Shown: positions 36,052 to 46,218, numbered from the stretch's first letter. The stretch: DNA of 64,000 bases from Alteromonadaceae bacterium BrNp21-10 (GCA_030418115.1 JAUHQD010000005.1:62001-126000); one strand, 5' to 3'. Notes: a model not told the origin generated them from the sequence alone. Translations and numbers: made by a program.

Positions 36052-36390
36052 TTAACTCGCTACCTGTACGAACACGTGCAGATCTTCCACTCGTGTTGCA
36101 TAGACAGGTACGGTTACGTCATCATCTTCAAAACACATGCCGGTTTTTAGGCAAAAGTGCTGTTTGTATAAAGGCGATGCCACCACAACGGCATCATTGA
36201 TTGAGCCAATAATGCCACGGCTCAATACGTTAGCTTTGCCTAAGGGATCCCAATTGCCGATAGCATAAACGTCGTCGGCTCCGGCTAACTTAAATAAGGC
36301 AACTTGCTTGTCTTCAACCAAGGCGCAAACCCCTGAATTATCCACCAAATCATCAACGTTACACACTTTTATCCAGCTTGAACTACTCAT
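36052..36390 (-). CDS. nirD: Nitrite reductase (NADH) small subunit
   Basis: 112 residues of the NirD fold, a Rieske-like beta-sandwich. The stretch at residues 50-60 (GNWDPLGKANVLSRG) occupies the place of the Rieske cluster loop without Cys-His pairs, so no iron-sulphur cluster is expected. Partners NirB and lies nine bases downstream of it. Confidence 0.93.
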   Translation of the reverse strand: MSSSSWIKVCNVDDLVDNSGVCALVEDKQVALFKLAGADDVYAIGNWDPLGKANVLSRGIIGSINDAVVVASPLYKQHFCLKTGMCFEDDDVTVPVYATRVEDLHVFVQVAS

Positions 36391-36399
36391 ATCAGGCTC

Positions 36400-38931
36400 C
36401 TAAACCAGTTCCACGCCAAGTTCTTGTTTTTCCTGCTCGGTAGCAGGGCGAATCTGTTCACGTTCTTGCACAAAGATCACATTGCTGTCGGTCTCTTTGC
36501 TGTTCACAAATTGACGGAAACGCTTACGTGATGCTTCATTGCTCATGGCCACTTTCCACTCACATTCGTAGGTATCTACAACGTGCTGCATTTGTGCTTC
36601 CAGTTCTGCTGCCAAGCCGAGTGAATCTTCAATGATGACTTCTTTAAGGTAATCTAAACCACCTTCGAGATTATCCATCCATACCGAGGTGCGTTGTAAG
36701 CGATCCGCAGTGCGAACGTAAAACATTAAGAAGCGATCAATGTATTTGATCATGGTGTCGGTATCTAAATCGGTAGCAAACAAATCGGCATGGCGAGGTT
36801 TCATACCGCCGTTTCCGCAAAGATATAAGTTCCAGCCATTTTCGGTGGCGATAATACCCACATCTTTACTTTGTGCTTCGGCGCATTCACGGGTACAACC
36901 GGATACCGCCATTTTTATTTTATGGGGCGAACGTAAGCCTTTATAACGATTTTCGATATCGATGGCTTGGCCAACGCTGTCTTGCACGCCGTAACGGCAC
37001 CAAGTGCTGCCAACACAAGATTTAACCGTACGTAATGACTTAGCGTAGGCGTGGCCTGTTTCAAAACCGGCATCGAGTAGTTCGTCCCAAATTAACGGCA
37101 ACTGTTCTAAACGTGCACCGAATAAATCAATCCGTTGACCACCGGTAAGCTTGGTGTATAACTTATATTTCTTGGCTACTTGGCCTAAGACGATGAGTTT
37201 ATCGGGCGTTACTTCACCTGCGGCCATACGCGGAATAACCGAGTAAGTACCGTCTTTTTGCATATTTGCTAGATAAGTATCGTTAGTGTCTTGCAGACCC
37301 ACATTGTCCGAAGACAAAATAAAGTCATTCCACACCGAGGCTAAAATATTACCGGCAGCTGGTTTACAAATATCGCAACCTAAGCCTTTACCGTGTTTAC
37401 TAACAAGCTCAGCGAAGCTTCTTATTTCACCCACTTTAACTAGGTGATAAAGCTCTTGACGGCTGTAGGCAAAATGCTCGCAGATGTCTTTTTTAACTTC
37501 TACACCGCGTTTTTCTAATTCGCAATCCACTACGCTTTTCAGTAAGGCGGCACAACCACCACAACCACTGCTGGCTTTAGTGCAGCTTTTTACCGAAGGT
37601 AAATCACAATTACCTGCATCAATAGAGGCAATAATATCGCCTTTACTCACGTTCAAGCAGGAACAAATAACCGCGGTATCTGGCAGGGCATCTGCACCTA
37701 AAGCCGGTGCTGCACCAGCGCCAGCTGGTAGGATCAAGCTTTCTGGGGATTTAGGTAAATCAATACCGTTTAGGGCATATTGTAAAAGAGTATCGTATTC
37801 GCTGTTGTCACCGATTAACACGGCGCCGATAAGCTTTTTCTTATCTGCATCAACGATAATCTTTTTGTAAACGCCTTCTGGCTGATTTTCAAAAACATAA
37901 GACAACGCACCGGGGGTACGTGCATGGGCATCACCGATAGAGCCTACATCCACACCCATCAGTTTTAATTTGGTACTCATGTCGGCACCGGTGAAAGCTA
38001 AATCACCACCGGCTATATGGCTAGCTGCCACACGTGCCATGTTGTAACCCGGTGCAACCAAACCATATATAAAGTTATTCCACAACGCGCATTCACCGAT
38101 AGCGTAAATATCTTGTTCGGACGTTAGACACTGATTATTGATCACAATACCACCGCGCTCACCGAGCTCTAGGTCAAACTCACGGGCGAGGGCATCCTGT
38201 GGGCGAATACCCGCAGAGAATAAGATCATATCGGTTTCGAGTTCTTCACCGCCTTTAAAGCACAATTTGTAACGGTGTTTTTCACCGTCTTCGATAACAT
38301 CCGTGGCTTTGCTAGTATGAACTCTTACACCTAATTCTTCGATTTTAGAACGTAATAAGCGGCCACCACCTTGGTCAACCTGCACCGCCATTAACTGCGG
38401 AGCAAATTCAACTACGTGGGTTTCAACACCGGCTTGTTTCAAGGCGTTGGCGGCTTCTAGGCCTAACAAACCACCACCTACGACCACACCGACTTTACTA
38501 ACGGCGGCCGAAGCGCTGATATCTTCTAAATCTTCAATGGTACGATAAACTAATGAATGCTCACGATCATGGCCGGGGATAGGCGGCACGAAAGGATAAG
38601 AGCCGGTGGCCAAAACTAATTTATCGTAGGCAAACACTTCACCTTGTTCGGTGGTGACGGTTTTAGCGACCTTATCAATGTGAGTGACCTTGGCATCCGT
38701 TTTAAACGCGACACCCAGCTCTTGGTAATGTTCTGGCGTGGTTAAGGCTAAATCATCAGCTGTTTTACCTGAGAAATACTCTGACAAATGCACACGGTCA
38801 TAGGCCAAACGCGGTTCAGCTGACAATACTGTTATCTGTGCACCAATGTCCTGCTCAATTAGCTGCTCGACAAAATGGTGCCCGACCATACCGTTGCCAA
38901 CAACGACTACTTTAATTGCGGGGTTTGACAT
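36400..38931 (-). CDS. nirB: Nitrite reductase (NADH) large subunit
   Basis: 843 residues from the ATG at 38931 (MSNPAIKVVVVGNG), preferred to an upstream TTG because GAAGGG lies just before it. NADH:nitrite reductase producing ammonium. Domains in order: FAD/NAD-binding N-terminus (about 1-290), a BFD-like [2Fe-2S] domain with CSCLNVS and SGCGGC, and the siroheme/[4Fe-4S] half with CVGSTWCRYG and SGCTRECAE. Homologues carry this set in assimilatory nitrite reductases. Divergent from narK. Confidence 0.96.
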   Translation of the reverse strand: MSNPAIKVVVVGNGMVGHHFVEQLIEQDIGAQITVLSAEPRLAYDRVHLSEYFSGKTADDLALTTPEHYQELGVAFKTDAKVTHIDKVAKTVTTEQGEVFAYDKLVLATGSYPFVPPIPGHDREHSLVYRTIEDLEDISASAAVSKVGVVVGGGLLGLEAANALKQAGVETHVVEFAPQLMAVQVDQGGGRLLRSKIEELGVRVHTSKATDVIEDGEKHRYKLCFKGGEELETDMILFSAGIRPQDALAREFDLELGERGGIVINNQCLTSEQDIYAIGECALWNNFIYGLVAPGYNMARVAASHIAGGDLAFTGADMSTKLKLMGVDVGSIGDAHARTPGALSYVFENQPEGVYKKIIVDADKKKLIGAVLIGDNSEYDTLLQYALNGIDLPKSPESLILPAGAGAAPALGADALPDTAVICSCLNVSKGDIIASIDAGNCDLPSVKSCTKASSGCGGCAALLKSVVDCELEKRGVEVKKDICEHFAYSRQELYHLVKVGEIRSFAELVSKHGKGLGCDICKPAAGNILASVWNDFILSSDNVGLQDTNDTYLANMQKDGTYSVIPRMAAGEVTPDKLIVLGQVAKKYKLYTKLTGGQRIDLFGARLEQLPLIWDELLDAGFETGHAYAKSLRTVKSCVGSTWCRYGVQDSVGQAIDIENRYKGLRSPHKIKMAVSGCTRECAEAQSKDVGIIATENGWNLYLCGNGGMKPRHADLFATDLDTDTMIKYIDRFLMFYVRTADRLQRTSVWMDNLEGGLDYLKEVIIEDSLGLAAELEAQMQHVVDTYECEWKVAMSNEASRKRFRQFVNSKETDSNVIFVQEREQIRPATEQEKQELGVELV

Positions 38932-39355
38932 GTTTGACCCTTCACTGTGTTTCAAAAATAAAGATATATGCAGTTAACCAAGCACTCTTAATGCCAATAT
39001 GTTTTTTCCTTATATTTCAAAAGGTTATTCTTTTAATAATATTATCCATAAGATTATTAGCGCTCGTCTAAGTGCAATCTGCACTATTCGGGTGCAAGAC
39101 TTCTACCATTCAGCGGGTAACCATTAAGGGCTGTTTGTACCCACCTTTTATTAATTAACATTGATCTTCTTAATTTATAAAATACATATATTTTATATTT
39201 AAAAATCATTAAGTTAACAATAATTGGAGGATGAAAAAAACAAGCTTTTTTAGCGCTGATAATGCATTTTTAGATAGCCCCTTGAACGCGATAATTAACC
39301 TTGGCCTGCATATTGCTGAGTCATGGTTAGTTTACTATTTCACCGGAGAGAAGTT
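38932..39355. promoter_or_regulatory. nirB-narK divergent regulatory region
   Basis: About 420 bases between nirB and narK. It contains a perfect 15-base dyad, AGTGCA-ATC-TGCACT, at 39071-39085, and a second inverted pair GGGTA/TACCC near 39117-39152, flanked by AT-rich promoter-like sequence. These could be operators or leader hairpins for the divergent genes. No sigma-54-type -24/-12 element was seen. Confidence 0.5.
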
Positions 39356-40822
39356 GTGGTCGCGGAAAAATTCAATCTTGCGTCATTTACAGGCAAGATG
39401 AAGATATTACATCTGTCGTGGATGGCATTTTTTATCACCTTTATGGTGTGGTTTAACATGGCACCTTTAAAAGAGGTCATTGTTAATGATCTCGGTTTAA
39501 CCGATGCCCATTGGAAAACCCTATTAATACTCAACGTCGCGTTAACCATTCCTGCACGAGTGTTAATTGGCGCGCTGACCGATAAATATGGCCCTAAAAT
39601 AGTCTACTCTTCACTACTCGCGATTTGCTCCATTCCTTGTTTTACCTTTGCCTTAGCCGATTCATTTATGCAAATGGTGATTTCGCGCTTTGCGTTAGGT
39701 TTTATTGGTGCCGGCTTTGTTATCGGTATTCGCATGGTAAGTGAATGGTTCCCCGCTAAAGAACTCGGCACCGCTGAAGGTATTTATGGTGGTTGGGGTA
39801 ATTTTGGTTCTGCTGCGGCAGCCTTTACCTTACCGACTTTAGCTGTGTTATTTGGTGGTGAAAATGGATGGCGTTATGCCATTGGTCTTACTGGCTTAAT
39901 GAGCTTATTATTTAGTATTGTTTACTACAAAAATGTAACCGACACGCCTAAAGGTTCAACCTACTTCAGCCCGAAAAAACTCGGCGGCTTAGAAGTCACC
40001 AGTAAGGGCGATTTCTATTTCTTACTGATCATGAAATTACCCATGTATTTAGCCTTGGCGCTGCTTAACTGGAAGTTATCTCCCGATGGCGTGGATATGC
40101 TTAGCACCCAAGTGGTTAACTTAATCTATTTGGGTTTAGTCGCGTTATTCTTTTACGATTGCTTTGGTGCTTACAAAGTAAATAAAACTATCTTTGTTGA
40201 GCCGGTACCAGAAGTACACCGCTACTCTTTCAAACAAGTTGCTGTACTCAATATTTTATACTTTGCGACTTTTGGCTCGGAATTGGCGGTAATTTCTATG
40301 CTACCCGCTTTCTTCTCTGAGACCTTTGATTTGAGCATGGCAGTCGCGGGCTTATTAGCTGGCTTGTACGCCTTTATGAATTTAATGTCGCGTCCCGGTG
40401 GTGGTTATATTTCTGATAGATATGGTCGTAAGAAAACCTTATTGATACTTACGGCTGGTTTAGCCATTGGTTACTTCTGTTTGAGTCAAATCAACGCCAG
40501 TTGGCCAATTTGGGTAGCGGTACTAGCGGTAATGGCTTGTTCGTTTTTCGTGCAATCAGGCGAAGGCGCGGTGTTTGCGGTAGTGCCATTAATTAAACGT
40601 CGACTCACCGGCCAAATCGCCGGCATGACAGGGGCTTACGGTAATGTGGGTGCGGTAACTTATTTAACGGTGTATTCCATAGTGGATACGTCGACCTTCT
40701 TTATGGTAATAGCAGGCACCGCAATATTAGGCTTTGTTGCCTTATTATTTATGCAAGAGCCCAGCGGCACCATCACCGAAATTAAAGAAGATGGCAGTGT
40801 GGAATTAATTAATGTAGGTTAA
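39356..40822 (+). CDS. narK: NarK-type nitrate/nitrite transporter
   Basis: About 488 residues. A GTG start at 39356 with GGAGAG six bases upstream is preferred over the in-frame ATG at 39323, which has no clear ribosome binding site. Major-facilitator transporter with about 12 helices and both nitrate-signature motifs, IYGGWGNFGSAAAAF and MTGAYGNVGAV; MAFFITFMVWFNMAPL opens the first helix. Nitrite or nitrate uptake for NirB is likely. A strong terminator follows, then the kinase gene. Confidence 0.92.
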   Translation: MVAEKFNLASFTGKMKILHLSWMAFFITFMVWFNMAPLKEVIVNDLGLTDAHWKTLLILNVALTIPARVLIGALTDKYGPKIVYSSLLAICSIPCFTFALADSFMQMVISRFALGFIGAGFVIGIRMVSEWFPAKELGTAEGIYGGWGNFGSAAAAFTLPTLAVLFGGENGWRYAIGLTGLMSLLFSIVYYKNVTDTPKGSTYFSPKKLGGLEVTSKGDFYFLLIMKLPMYLALALLNWKLSPDGVDMLSTQVVNLIYLGLVALFFYDCFGAYKVNKTIFVEPVPEVHRYSFKQVAVLNILYFATFGSELAVISMLPAFFSETFDLSMAVAGLLAGLYAFMNLMSRPGGGYISDRYGRKKTLLILTAGLAIGYFCLSQINASWPIWVAVLAVMACSFFVQSGEGAVFAVVPLIKRRLTGQIAGMTGAYGNVGAVTYLTVYSIVDTSTFFMVIAGTAILGFVALLFMQEPSGTITEIKEDGSVELINVG

Positions 40823-40865
40823 TTGATTGAGCATGAAACCTGACTGAAACAGTCGGGACTAAACA

Positions 40866-40907
40866 CCAAAAATGGGATGATGCCAATTCGGATCATCGCA
40901 TTTTTGG
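40866..40907 (+). terminator. Intrinsic terminator after narK
   Basis: Strong stem CCAAAAATG-GATGAT with ATCATC-CATTTTTGG around a ten-base loop, followed by a T-rich stretch CTTTTG. It ends narK and leaves the kinase gene with its own promoter or low read-through. Confidence 0.85.
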
Positions 40908-40990
40908 CTTTTGTATTACTGCAACAATGTAACCTGATAATAGGGTTTAATACATGCCAGTGTGGCATCTAACCAGAGTTTAGAAACGGC

Positions 40991-42703
40991 GTGAAAAAAT
41001 TAGACTTACAATTTGGCGGCTATAGTACAGCGGGTACTAAAGCAGAAAACCAAGATGCGTTCGCAGCCTTTCAACCCGAAGGCAGCAATTTAGAATTAAA
41101 AGGGGCTATTGCTGCGATTGCAGATGGTGTGAGTGCCAGCAGTAAAGCCAAACTGGCCTCTTCTACCTGCGTCACTAACTTTATCCAAGATTATCTAGAA
41201 ACCCCTGAAACTTGGTCGGTAAAACGGGCGGCAGCACGGGTTCTCACCAGTTTGAATTTTTGGTGCCATGGGCAAAATACCACACAAATAGGCCAACACA
41301 GTGACATGCTCACCACGTTTAGCGGCGCGGTGTTTAAATCGACCACTATGCATATCTTCCATGTGGGTGACAGCCGCATTTACCGCTTTCAAGACAATAG
41401 TCTCGAACAACTTACCCGTGACCATAAACACTATCAAGGCAGTACTAGTTACCTAACACGGGCGGTGGGCATTGATCCGCATTTAGATGTCGACTACAAA
41501 AGTGTCGAACTGCAAGAGGGGGATATTTTTGTTTACACCACCGACGGCGTCCACGAGTTTATCTCCGATAAAACTATTTCAGGGATATTAAAACAAACTA
41601 ATGCAGATTTAGAGCAAGCCGCACGTGCGATCATCACTGCCGCTGAACAAGCTAACAGCGATGACAACCTCACCTGTCTACTAGTGCGGGTAAATGCACT
41701 ACCGGCCTTTGATATTGATGAAAGCTTTCGGCAATTAAGTCAGCAAGCCATTCCTCCCCCTCTCGATCCAGGTATGAAACTAGAGGGTTACAAGGTACTA
41801 CAGGTTATTTTTAACGGCACACGTAGCAGTTTGTATAAAGTGGTCAACGAGGAAGATGGCAAGATATATGGCTTAAAAACCCCCTCCGAAAATTATGCCG
41901 ATGACCCACTGTATTTAAGTGGCTTTGTGCATGAAGAATGGATAGGCCAACACCTTAAACATCACAGTGTCATGCGTATATTTCCACGACCCGCGAACGC
42001 CAAATTCATGTACCACTTATGTGAATTTATTGATGGCCAAACCTTACGCCAATGGATGGTCGACAATCCAAAACCCTCCGTTGATCAAGTGCGCGGGATT
42101 ATTCAGCAATTGATCATTGCCCTGCGTACCATGCAGCGTTTAGATATGATCCACCGTGATCTCAAACCCGAAAATGTCATGATTAATCACCTTGGCCAAG
42201 TGAAGTTGATTGATTTCGGTACCGTGCATGTCGCAGGCTTAGCCGAAAAGCAAACACACATTAAAGATGATCAACCACTAGGGTCGGTCAATTACATTGC
42301 CCCAGAATATTTGTTATCTAACAGCAGCAGTCACCAGTCAGACATTTTCTCTCTCGGCGTAATTTGCTATGAAATGCTAGCGGGCAAGCTGCCATACAAG
42401 CCCTTTGCGTATAAAGATTATCAACCAAAATCTTATGCGGAATGGGATTACACTCCCTTAACAACAGCCCGTAAAGATTTACCCATGTGGCTAAATTTAA
42501 CGTTGAGAAAAGCGCTACAGCCCCACCCCAACAATCGCTATCAAGCCTTTTCTGAATTTGAAGCGGATATGCTGAAACCTAACGAGAACATGCTAAAAGC
42601 GGCACAAAATGCACCATTACTGGAGAAAAACCCGCTGTTATTCTGGAAACTCCTTTGTGGGATATTACTACTCGCTAACCTAGTGCAGCCGCTAATAGCC
42701 TGA
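40991..42703 (+). CDS. PP2C-type phosphatase / Ser-Thr protein kinase fusion
   Basis: 570 residues with a GTG start. N-terminal PP2C phosphatase (about 1-235): GTKAENQDAF, ADGVSASSKAKLAS, FHVGDSRIYRF, TTDGVHEFISD and SDDNLTCLLVR, the metal-Asp set. A eukaryote-type kinase follows (about 262-525) with the VAIK-type Lys in IYGLKTPSE, the catalytic loop HRDLKPENVM, DFGTVHVAG and GSVNYIAPEYLL. A C-terminal hydrophobic segment LFWKLLCGILLLANLV (about 549-567) tethers it to the membrane. Bifunctional kinase/phosphatases of this build recur next to nitrate/nitrite-assimilation genes, so control of NarK or NirB by phosphorylation is plausible. Confidence 0.92.
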   Translation: MKKLDLQFGGYSTAGTKAENQDAFAAFQPEGSNLELKGAIAAIADGVSASSKAKLASSTCVTNFIQDYLETPETWSVKRAAARVLTSLNFWCHGQNTTQIGQHSDMLTTFSGAVFKSTTMHIFHVGDSRIYRFQDNSLEQLTRDHKHYQGSTSYLTRAVGIDPHLDVDYKSVELQEGDIFVYTTDGVHEFISDKTISGILKQTNADLEQAARAIITAAEQANSDDNLTCLLVRVNALPAFDIDESFRQLSQQAIPPPLDPGMKLEGYKVLQVIFNGTRSSLYKVVNEEDGKIYGLKTPSENYADDPLYLSGFVHEEWIGQHLKHHSVMRIFPRPANAKFMYHLCEFIDGQTLRQWMVDNPKPSVDQVRGIIQQLIIALRTMQRLDMIHRDLKPENVMINHLGQVKLIDFGTVHVAGLAEKQTHIKDDQPLGSVNYIAPEYLLSNSSSHQSDIFSLGVICYEMLAGKLPYKPFAYKDYQPKSYAEWDYTPLTTARKDLPMWLNLTLRKALQPHPNNRYQAFSEFEADMLKPNENMLKAAQNAPLLEKNPLLFWKLLCGILLLANLVQPLIA

Positions 42704-42758
42704 AAGCCCTTTTAAGGACGACTTAACCGGCAAGAGGATACCCAACGTCAGTTAAATA

Positions 42759-45700
42759 CTAGGGATCTGCACTGGCATTCTGCGCGATGGTAATCTCAAA
42801 TTTGACCCCTTTATCCGTTGGGTGAATTTTTATATCGCCGTTGAGTTTTTGCGTAACATGATTGAACGTTATATGCATTCCTAAACCGGTATGACCGTCT
42901 TTACGGTTAGTGGTAAAAAAGGGTTCAAACACCTTATCAATATATTCTGCAGGAATGCCGTCACCATCATCACAGTAATACAGAGTCACAAAACCGGGCT
43001 TTAACTGCGTAACTTCAATACGAATATTACGCTCAGTTTGTGTACTGTAAGCATGTACCATAGTGTTACCGATAAAACTTAAAACAATCTGTGACACTAC
43101 TCCCACATAGCTATTTAGACTAATCTCCTGCGAGCATGATATGTGAATATCGATATTGTCTTTCTGTAAGCTACTTTTGACTGTACTCGCGGTATCTTGC
43201 AAGAGTTCTAAAAGATTAAATTCGCTTATATTTTCTTCTGACTGATCTGCTGCGACCTGTTTAAATGTTCGCACTAAAGCCACTGCACGATGAATATTGT
43301 TTAACGCTATTTCAGAACCAGAATCAATTTCCTCACGAAACTGAATAAAGTCATTAGCCGTCATTTTTTGCTGATCAAATTTTTCAAATAATCTACGACT
43401 ACTATCTTCAATATGAGATACCGCCGTTAAACAAACTCCCAATGGGGTATTTACCTCATGAGCAATCCCCACCACCATGCCACTTAACGACGCCATTTTT
43501 TCTGCTTGAATAAGCTGCCCTTGGGTTTCTTGCAGATTAACAATGGCTTTTTCAAAAGCTCGATTTGACTGTTTTAATTGCTGGGTACGCTCTTTAATTT
43601 GGCGTTCTAACGCAATAGCCCGTAATTTATTGGTACGAATACGCCATTGATACAAGTAATACAGCAAAGTCCAACAGGCAATGACTAATACCACTTTCAT
43701 CCACCAAGTTTGCCACCATGGGGGTAGCACCGTGATTTGTAAGCGTTTCGATTGCGGATTCCAAAGCCCCTCATTATTAGATGCTTTCACTTCAAATTGA
43801 TAGTTACCCGGATCTAAACTGGTATAACGTACCAGCCGCCCATTCGAGTCCACGGTATTCCAGTTGTCTTCCAAGCCAAGTAAGCGATATTGATAGTGAT
43901 TCTGATTGGGCGATATAAAATTAAGGGCGCTAAACTGCAAAGTAATATTTTGTTGGAAGTAAGGCAGCGTGATGGAGTCTAAATGACTAATATGTCGGTC
44001 TATGAGTTGCTTATCACCTATCGCCACATCCCTTTGGTTTATTTTGATATCGGTAAGAACCACATTCGGTAAATGCTCATTACGTGGCATGTGATCAGGG
44101 TTAAATACGTTAATCCCCGCAATACCGCCAAAATACATACTGCCGTCTTGAGCATTCAAATGACTAAAGCGATTAAATTTATTACTGGATAAACCTTCAG
44201 ACACAGTGAAGTTTCGAAAGATCTCGGTGAAGGGGTCGAATTGACTCAAGCCTTCTCTGGTCCCCAACCACAATAAACCTTGCTGATCTTTTTCAATAGA
44301 AACAACAAAGTCATTAACCAAACCGTCTTTTTGGGTGTAACGTCTATGCCTACCAGTAATGCTGTTATAACTCACCAAGCCACTTGGGGTTGCTAACCAA
44401 TAGTTATGATTAGCATCTGGATAAATATCGTAAACCGTTTCAATACCGCCGATATCAATTTTTTCAAACTGTTTACGCTCCGGATAAAAGCGCTCAAAGC
44501 CACCATGACCACCAAGCCAAACCGAATTATCTTCGCCAAAGGCGATATCATTGATGGAAAAACTGGAGATACCACTGTCCGCCCCCTCACCACCGGGAAA
44601 GTATGAGTCGAACTGACCATTTTGTGGATTATAAACCTGTAATCCCAGCCGCCACACACTGATATAGACTTGCGAAGATGAAGCAACCGCGACTTCAAAC
44701 ACATTGTCATTAGCCAATGTGTTGCTCAATGCTTGCGTAGAATCGTGACGTAAATGTTGAAACTGTCGGGTTTGCGGATCAAATAAATTAATCCCTCCGC
44801 CATAGGTGCCAATCCAAAAAAGACCCTGCTCATCTTCATCAATAGACAATACCGAGTTACTACTCACACTATGTGGATTATTGGGATCATGACGAAAATG
44901 TTGAAACTGATTGAGCAGCGGATCGTAGCGATCCAAGCCTCCACCATCGGTAGCGATCCAAATGATGCCATCTTTACTTTGATGGATGTCTAATACATTG
45001 TTAAAACCTAGGCTATTGTCAGAATTAATAACGCTTTTAAGTGTGGTAAATTTCTCAAGATGGTGAGATATACGCCGCACCCCATAATTCGGCATAACAA
45101 ACCACATGGTTCCCTGCTCATCCTGCACAATGTCGTTAATAGACGTCGTTGGAAACGCCATACTATCTTTATCATTTGAAGATGCCGGGATATGGAAAAA
45201 TTGGTCACTTTGGGCATCATAAATATGCACGCCTTGCTTATCTGTGCCTATCCAAATACGTCCGTCGTTATCTTTATATACACTCCATAATAAGTTGGTT
45301 TTGAGTGACCCCGCATTATTGGGATCATGTTGATAATGTTTCAACTCATCATTTTCTACATCAATCACAACCAATCCAACATTAGTCGCAATCCATAGTT
45401 TACCATCGTCCGCAAACACTATGTCTCTAAAGCTATAGGCATCCAACGACATGCTCTCAACGGTATAGTTTTTTTCAAATTTGAGTGTAAATGGATTAAA
45501 TAAATACACGCCAGCATTAGTGCAAATCCATAATTTAGAAGAATTCGGATCCGTAATAATGGCATTAATAAAACGATTATTGTCTGACTCAAGAAATTGA
45601 TGAACAACGGTATTTTTTTCTAAATCTACGCCTCTCAAGCCAAAGCCTTCTCCACCAATCCACATAATGTTGTTACTGTCCTTGCGCATTGCCCAAACAG

Positions 45701-46076
45701 TGGAGTTATCTGATACATCAAAGCGGGTGAAGTGCTGAGTTTGTGCATCGTATAAATTAAGCTGGCCGGCACCTACCCATAGGCGCTCTTCATCATCAAT
45801 ATATAGGCTGGCAACGGTATTCGAACCAATGCTGTGGGGGTCATTCTGACTAAAAGTGAAATTATGTAATTCATAACCATCATAGCGTTTTAGACCGCCA
45901 TCGGTGGCAATCCATAAAAAGCCCACTTTATCGCGAACAACAGCATTACCATTATCAAACTTAGATATGCTGGATGTGTATAAAGAATGGACTCTTACGT
46001 TATTCCATGCATCTTTAGCAACTACTGGTGCTAAGGTTAAAAGCAACAGCGAAAAGTACAACAAGCGTCTTATCAT
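42759..46076 (-). CDS. Orphan sensor histidine kinase with beta-propeller sensor domain
   Basis: 1105 residues with a signal peptide. A long periplasmic Reg_prop beta-propeller (about 25-690, many repeats with GLFWIGTYGGGINLFDP-type blades), a Y_Y_Y domain (about 715-780: LEDNWNTVDSNGR, SLDPGNYQFEVKASN), a transmembrane helix (about 788-808), a coiled coil, then HisKA with phosphoacceptor His873 in GIAHEVNTPLG and an ATPase domain with GLGMHITFNHV near the end. This is the HTCS-like sensor layout but without the receiver or AraC output. Carbohydrate sensing is suggested by family and by the locus; the partner response regulator is not in the window. Confidence 0.93.
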   Translation of the reverse strand: MIRRLLYFSLLLLTLAPVVAKDAWNNVRVHSLYTSSISKFDNGNAVVRDKVGFLWIATDGGLKRYDGYELHNFTFSQNDPHSIGSNTVASLYIDDEERLWVGAGQLNLYDAQTQHFTRFDVSDNSTVWAMRKDSNNIMWIGGEGFGLRGVDLEKNTVVHQFLESDNNRFINAIITDPNSSKLWICTNAGVYLFNPFTLKFEKNYTVESMSLDAYSFRDIVFADDGKLWIATNVGLVVIDVENDELKHYQHDPNNAGSLKTNLLWSVYKDNDGRIWIGTDKQGVHIYDAQSDQFFHIPASSNDKDSMAFPTTSINDIVQDEQGTMWFVMPNYGVRRISHHLEKFTTLKSVINSDNSLGFNNVLDIHQSKDGIIWIATDGGGLDRYDPLLNQFQHFRHDPNNPHSVSSNSVLSIDEDEQGLFWIGTYGGGINLFDPQTRQFQHLRHDSTQALSNTLANDNVFEVAVASSSQVYISVWRLGLQVYNPQNGQFDSYFPGGEGADSGISSFSINDIAFGEDNSVWLGGHGGFERFYPERKQFEKIDIGGIETVYDIYPDANHNYWLATPSGLVSYNSITGRHRRYTQKDGLVNDFVVSIEKDQQGLLWLGTREGLSQFDPFTEIFRNFTVSEGLSSNKFNRFSHLNAQDGSMYFGGIAGINVFNPDHMPRNEHLPNVVLTDIKINQRDVAIGDKQLIDRHISHLDSITLPYFQQNITLQFSALNFISPNQNHYQYRLLGLEDNWNTVDSNGRLVRYTSLDPGNYQFEVKASNNEGLWNPQSKRLQITVLPPWWQTWWMKVVLVIACWTLLYYLYQWRIRTNKLRAIALERQIKERTQQLKQSNRAFEKAIVNLQETQGQLIQAEKMASLSGMVVGIAHEVNTPLGVCLTAVSHIEDSSRRLFEKFDQQKMTANDFIQFREEIDSGSEIALNNIHRAVALVRTFKQVAADQSEENISEFNLLELLQDTASTVKSSLQKDNIDIHISCSQEISLNSYVGVVSQIVLSFIGNTMVHAYSTQTERNIRIEVTQLKPGFVTLYYCDDGDGIPAEYIDKVFEPFFTTNRKDGHTGLGMHITFNHVTQKLNGDIKIHPTDKGVKFEITIAQNASADP

Positions 46077-46218
46077 AGAAGGGGGTATTGTTATTCTGAT
46101 ATATAAAAAGAGTAGAGGAATCTGCTAAGTGTAGCAAACATCTCCCCATATAAAATAAGGCTACCCTGTCAAGAAATAGGCACCTGAACTCGGGTTAGCT
46201 ACGACTTTTTATTACAAG

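Noticed and set aside
39232-39280. Short open frame after GGAGG in the nirB-narK interval, possibly a leader peptide
   Set aside because: Only 13 codons, the Shine-Dalgarno directly touches the ATG, and there is no conserved codon run or paired terminator to suggest attenuation.
38932-39355. Sigma-54 promoter or NasT-type antitermination leader for narK/nirB
   Set aside because: No GG-N10-GC element and no paired hexaloop hairpins could be found.
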